Source of the DNA: Saccharothrix sp. S26
Lineage (GTDB): Bacteria > Actinomycetota > Actinomycetes > Mycobacteriales > Pseudonocardiaceae
Assembly: GCF_021390395.1 (NCBI RefSeq)
Contig: NZ_JAJUWT010000020.1
Span: 62,001-126,000, forward strand
Reading direction: 5' to 3'
DNA: 64,000 nucleotides
Part shown: one piece after another, positions 61,340 through 64,000 of the stretch
Position numbering within the stretch: position 1 is the stretch's first letter
Layout of the letters: the number at the start of each line of letters is the position of its first letter
Translations under genes and position numbers: made by a program
The notes under the pieces: model-generated
The model's database searches: none
Told to the model about the DNA's origin: nothing
What the model saw: the letters and a program-made list of their open reading frames with translations, nothing else

Positions 61340-62224
61340 TCAGCCGTGGTGGTGGCGGTAGGTGGTGGCGGCGCCGGGGTGCAGGGGCAGGCCGGCGGTG
61401 CCGATCAGGCTGCGCACGTCGAGGAACTGGGTGCCCAAGGTCTGCCGGGGCACGAGGGCGGCGGCGCGGGAGATCAGGGTGCGGGTGACGGCGGCGGCCA
61501 CGTCGTCCGGCAGCGACGCCCGGCAGACCAGGAGGTTGGCCACGCCGATGGTGGGGACCTCGCGGGTCGCGCCGTACACGCCCACCGGCACGGGCACCTG
61601 GTCGTAGACCGAGCCGTGCGCCGCACGCAGCCGCGGCACCAGGTCGGCCAGCGGCAGCAGCCGGATGCCGGGCAGCTCGTCCAACGCGGGCGTCGGCACG
61701 CCACCCGACCACAGCAGCGCGTCGATCCGCCGCCGCGCCAACGCCTCCGCCGCGTCACCGAGCCGCAGGTGCTCCACCCGAACGGAGTCGCGCAGGCCCA
61801 GCGCGACCAGCATCCGCTCACCAGACAGCGACGCGCCCGAGCCCTCCGCGCCCAGCGAGACGGTCCGCCCGGCCAGGTCGGCGGGCACCCGCGCCGGGTC
61901 GTCCACCCGCACGACCAGTTGCAGGTAGTTCTCGTACACCCGGCCCAACGCCCGCAGCTCCAGCCCCGGGTCGGCGACGCGGGCCGAGTCGGCCAGGGTC
62001 AGCGCCACCTGGACCTCACCCGACGCCAGCAGCGCCAGGTTCGCCAGGCTCCCCTCGGTCTCCAGCACGCGCCCGCGCACGTCGACGAGCTGCTCGGCGA
62101 GCAGCGTCGCGAAGTCGAAGTACATGCCGCCGCGCTCACCCGCCGCGATGACCACCTCACCCGACGGCGCGCCGGTCCCGCACCCGGCGGCCAGCAACCC
62201 GAGCAGGAACACCCGCCGGTTCAC
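61340..62224 (-). CDS. TAXI-family solute-binding lipoprotein
   Basis: 294 residues. A lipobox (LLGLLAAGCGTGAP, lipid Cys near residue 15) precedes a TAXI-type periplasmic-binding fold: IAAGERGGMYFDFATLLAEQ, EGSLANLALLASGEVQVALT, AGRTVSLGAEGSGASLSGER. Such proteins bind glutamate-like or other organic acids for TRAP transporters, but no TRAP permease is here. GTG 62224 overlaps the stop of the histidine-kinase gene, so it probably serves that kinase as an extracellular ligand-binding partner. Confidence 0.88.
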   Translation of the reverse strand: MNRRVFLLGLLAAGCGTGAPSGEVVIAAGERGGMYFDFATLLAEQLVDVRGRVLETEGSLANLALLASGEVQVALTLADSARVADPGLELRALGRVYENYLQLVVRVDDPARVPADLAGRTVSLGAEGSGASLSGERMLVALGLRDSVRVEHLRLGDAAEALARRRIDALLWSGGVPTPALDELPGIRLLPLADLVPRLRAAHGSVYDQVPVPVGVYGATREVPTIGVANLLVCRASLPDDVAAAVTRTLISRAAALVPRQTLGTQFLDVRSLIGTAGLPLHPGAATTYRHHHG

Positions 62225-63576
62225 AGCGCGGGCTCCAGCGGCAGCGTCACGCGGGCGGTGAACCCGTCGACCGACGACAGCTCCAGCACGCCGTGCCGCG
62301 CCCGGACCAACTGGTCGGCGATCGCGAGCCCCAGGCCCGTGCCCGGCTGCCCGGTCCGCCCCCGCCAGAACCTCGCCGTGGCCAACGACAACTCCTCCTC
62401 GCCCAGCCCGGGCCCGTCGTCGTGCACCTCGACCCAGCCGACGCCCGCCGCGCGGTCCGCGCCCAGCGAGACCCGCACCGCGCCGCCGTACTTGACCGCG
62501 TTGTCCAGCAGCACGTCCAGCACCTGCGCCAGGTCCGACTCCGGGCAGCGCACGAGCACCGCCAACGCGGGGGTCTCCGGCAACGGCACCTGCCAGAACC
62601 CGGCCCGCTCCACCGCGACCGCGCCGACGTCGGCCAGCTCCGGTTCACGCCCGCCCGCCGCGACCTCGGTGGCCGCGCTCTCCGCCGACGCGAGCGCCAG
62701 CAGCCCGTCCAGCAGTGACTCCAGCCGTTCGATCTCGGCCACGCCCGCCGCGTACGCCCGCACGCCCTCCGGCTTGACCTGCCCGTTCAACGTGTCCATC
62801 CGCAGCCGCAACGCCGCCATCGGGTTGCGCAGCTGGTGCGAGGCGTCCGCGATGAGCCGCCGTTGCTGGTCGGCCGCCTCCGTGACCGCGTCGGACATCC
62901 GGTTGAACGACTCCGACAGCTCCCGCACCTCCGGCGGCCCGCTGCTGCCCGGCACGTGCGCCCGCCGCTCGCCCGCCGCCACCGCGCGCACGCCGACCGC
63001 GAGCTCCGCCAACGGCTTGAGCAGCCACCGCGCGACGGCCAGCACCAGCAGCACCGAGACGACGGCCGCCGCCAGCGCGCCACCGAGGACCAGCAGCCAC
63101 CGCCGCGTCACGTCCGCCGCCGCACGGTCCACCGACGCCCGCAGCACCACCGCACCGGCCACCCGCGTCCCCGTGCCGACCGGCCGGGCGAACACCACGT
63201 GCCCCGACGACCACGGTGCCAGCGTCGGGACCGTCGACGCGGGCTGGTTGCGCAGCGCCGCGTCCAGCACGCCGGCCAACGCCGGGTCGGCCGCGGTCAG
63301 ACCGGCCTGGGCGACCGGCTGGCGGCGCGCGTCGACCACGACCACCGGATCGCCGTACAGCTGCACGTACGCGGCCACCTCGTCCTCCAGGGCGGCCTTG
63401 TCACCGGTCGTCTCCGCCTGCTGGGCGAGCGCGGCGAACCGGTCCAGGTCGCCGGTGCGGGTCAGCACGAACCGCTGCGTGCGCTCGGCCGCCGTGGAGG
63501 ACAACAGCGGCACGGCGAACGCCGTCACGGCCGCCCCGGAGAACAGCAGCAGCACCAGCAGCAGGCGGCGGCGCAT
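62221..63576 (-). CDS. Sensor histidine kinase
   Basis: 451 residues. Two transmembrane helices (about 5-25 and 165-185) flank an extracellular sensor of about 135 residues; then HAMP (RWLLKPLAELAVGVRAVAAG), the phosphorylation site ASHQLRNPMAALRLRMDT, and the ATPase domain (LLDNAVKYGG, DDGPGLGEEE, GTGLGLAIA). It starts directly at the stop of the response regulator and overlaps the TAXI lipoprotein gene, giving a three-gene signalling operon. Confidence 0.95.
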   Translation of the reverse strand: MRRRLLLVLLLFSGAAVTAFAVPLLSSTAAERTQRFVLTRTGDLDRFAALAQQAETTGDKAALEDEVAAYVQLYGDPVVVVDARRQPVAQAGLTAADPALAGVLDAALRNQPASTVPTLAPWSSGHVVFARPVGTGTRVAGAVVLRASVDRAAADVTRRWLLVLGGALAAAVVSVLLVLAVARWLLKPLAELAVGVRAVAAGERRAHVPGSSGPPEVRELSESFNRMSDAVTEAADQQRRLIADASHQLRNPMAALRLRMDTLNGQVKPEGVRAYAAGVAEIERLESLLDGLLALASAESAATEVAAGGREPELADVGAVAVERAGFWQVPLPETPALAVLVRCPESDLAQVLDVLLDNAVKYGGAVRVSLGADRAAGVGWVEVHDDGPGLGEEELSLATARFWRGRTGQPGTGLGLAIADQLVRARHGVLELSSVDGFTARVTLPLEPAL

Positions 63577-64000
63577 TCACTTCCCCGTCCGCTCTTCGGC
63601 CCCGCCGGGGGCGAGCCGGTAGCCGAAGCCGCGGATGGTGGTCAGCAGGCCGGGACGGCCCAGCTTGGCCCGCAGGCCGGCCAGGTGCACGTCCAGCGAC
63701 CGCGACACGGCCAGGTACGCGTCGCCCCACACCTCGTCCATGAGCTGCTGGCGGCTCACCGCCGTGCCCGCGCGGCTGGCCAGCGCCGCGAGCACGTCGA
63801 ACTCCTTGGTGGTCAACGCGATCTCCGCGTCGCCCACCACCACGCGCCTGCCCTCCAGGTCGATCTCCACGTCGCCGACCCGCACCGTGCGGTCCTTCGG
63901 CCCGGTGGCCGCCGCGCTGCGCCGCGCGACCGCGTCCATCCGGGCCAGCAACTCACCGAGGCGGACAGGTTTCACCAGGTAGTCGTCCGCGCCGAGACGA
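63577..64000 (-). CDS. OmpR-type response regulator, partial
   Basis: The gene runs off the right edge. Visible are the end of the receiver domain (RLGADDYLVKPVRLGELLAR, with the conserved Lys-Pro) and the complete winged-helix output domain (LTTKEFDVLAALASRAGTAV, SRSLDVHLAGLRAKLG, LLTTIRGFGYRLAP). The phospho-acceptor Asp lies outside the window. The stop abuts the ATG of the histidine kinase (TGAATG). It likely activates its own operon. Confidence 0.93.
   Translation of the reverse strand, partial: RLGADDYLVKPVRLGELLARMDAVARRSAAATGPKDRTVRVGDVEIDLEGRRVVVGDAEIALTTKEFDVLAALASRAGTAVSRQQLMDEVWGDAYLAVSRSLDVHLAGLRAKLGRPGLLTTIRGFGYRLAPGGAEERTGK

Overview
The window is very GC-rich, with a strong G/C preference at third codon positions, many GTG starts, and ATGA, GTGA or TGATG gene overlaps. 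It looks like a filamentous actinomycete chromosome. The ergothioneine genes, a mycothiol-dependent maleylpyruvate isomerase-like protein, DUF6292, orphan DUF5753 and AcnR/aconitase point to Pseudonocardiales (Saccharothrix, Lentzea or Actinosynnema type). That placement comes from gene content, not from a search. No rRNA, tRNA, CRISPR array, prophage or insertion sequence was recognised.

Layout. 0-13 kb: an EF-G-like GTPase and the PLP synthase genes pdxS and pdxT followed by yebC. pdxS and pdxT are pulled apart by about 7.7 kb of amino-acid handling genes (XRE-cupin regulator with azlCD, Lrp regulator with a Cys/Met-metabolism enzyme, amino-acid permease), an acyl-CoA dehydrogenase/oxidase and two gene remnants. 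13-26 kb: accessory genes, including a POT peptide transporter, a HxlR/NmrA pair, two cytochromes P450 flanking twin P-loop kinase-like genes, a TetR regulator with a thioredoxin-like C-terminus, an AcnR-like regulator with an MFS exporter and thioesterase, and a secreted PQQ-type sugar dehydrogenase. 26.5-31 kb: egtABCD for ergothioneine, with no egtE beside it. 31-61 kb: SDR/XRE pair, secreted tripeptidyl aminopeptidase, secreted VWA protein, aconitase, ABC transporter, sirtuin, alpha-carbonic anhydrase, DUF4365 protein, acyl-CoA ligase, NlpC/P60 endopeptidase, voltage-gated cation channel, a split GrpB gene, a double-GGDEF protein, an MHYT protein, MobA, and a MoxR-DUF58-VWA operon. The order aconitase - NlpC/P60 - MoxR - DUF58 - VWA matches the mycobacterial acn-ripA-moxR1 neighbourhood, here expanded by accessory genes. 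61-64 kb: a TAXI solute-binding lipoprotein with a histidine kinase and response regulator; the regulator runs off the window end.

The most unusual signal is a roughly 190-bp palindromic repeat present twice, at 32406-32592 and, inverted, at 61149-61337. Each copy has a long central hairpin flanked by 22-nt-period units (four on one side, two on the other), fills the gap between two convergent genes almost exactly, and shares a core of about 100 bp that is nearly identical between copies. The copies bracket the 28.6-kb aconitase-to-MoxR segment.

Other points of interest: paired GTTCG-N6-CGAAC operators in front of azlCD; an AcnR gene about 15 kb from its probable target acn, with CAGTAC half-sites at both loci; a sirtuin lacking the DFRG segment; a cation channel with a TGDGW filter; a two-domain diguanylate cyclase beside a stand-alone MHYT sensor; and an SDR gene whose frame has lost its expected stop and runs antisense through egtD.
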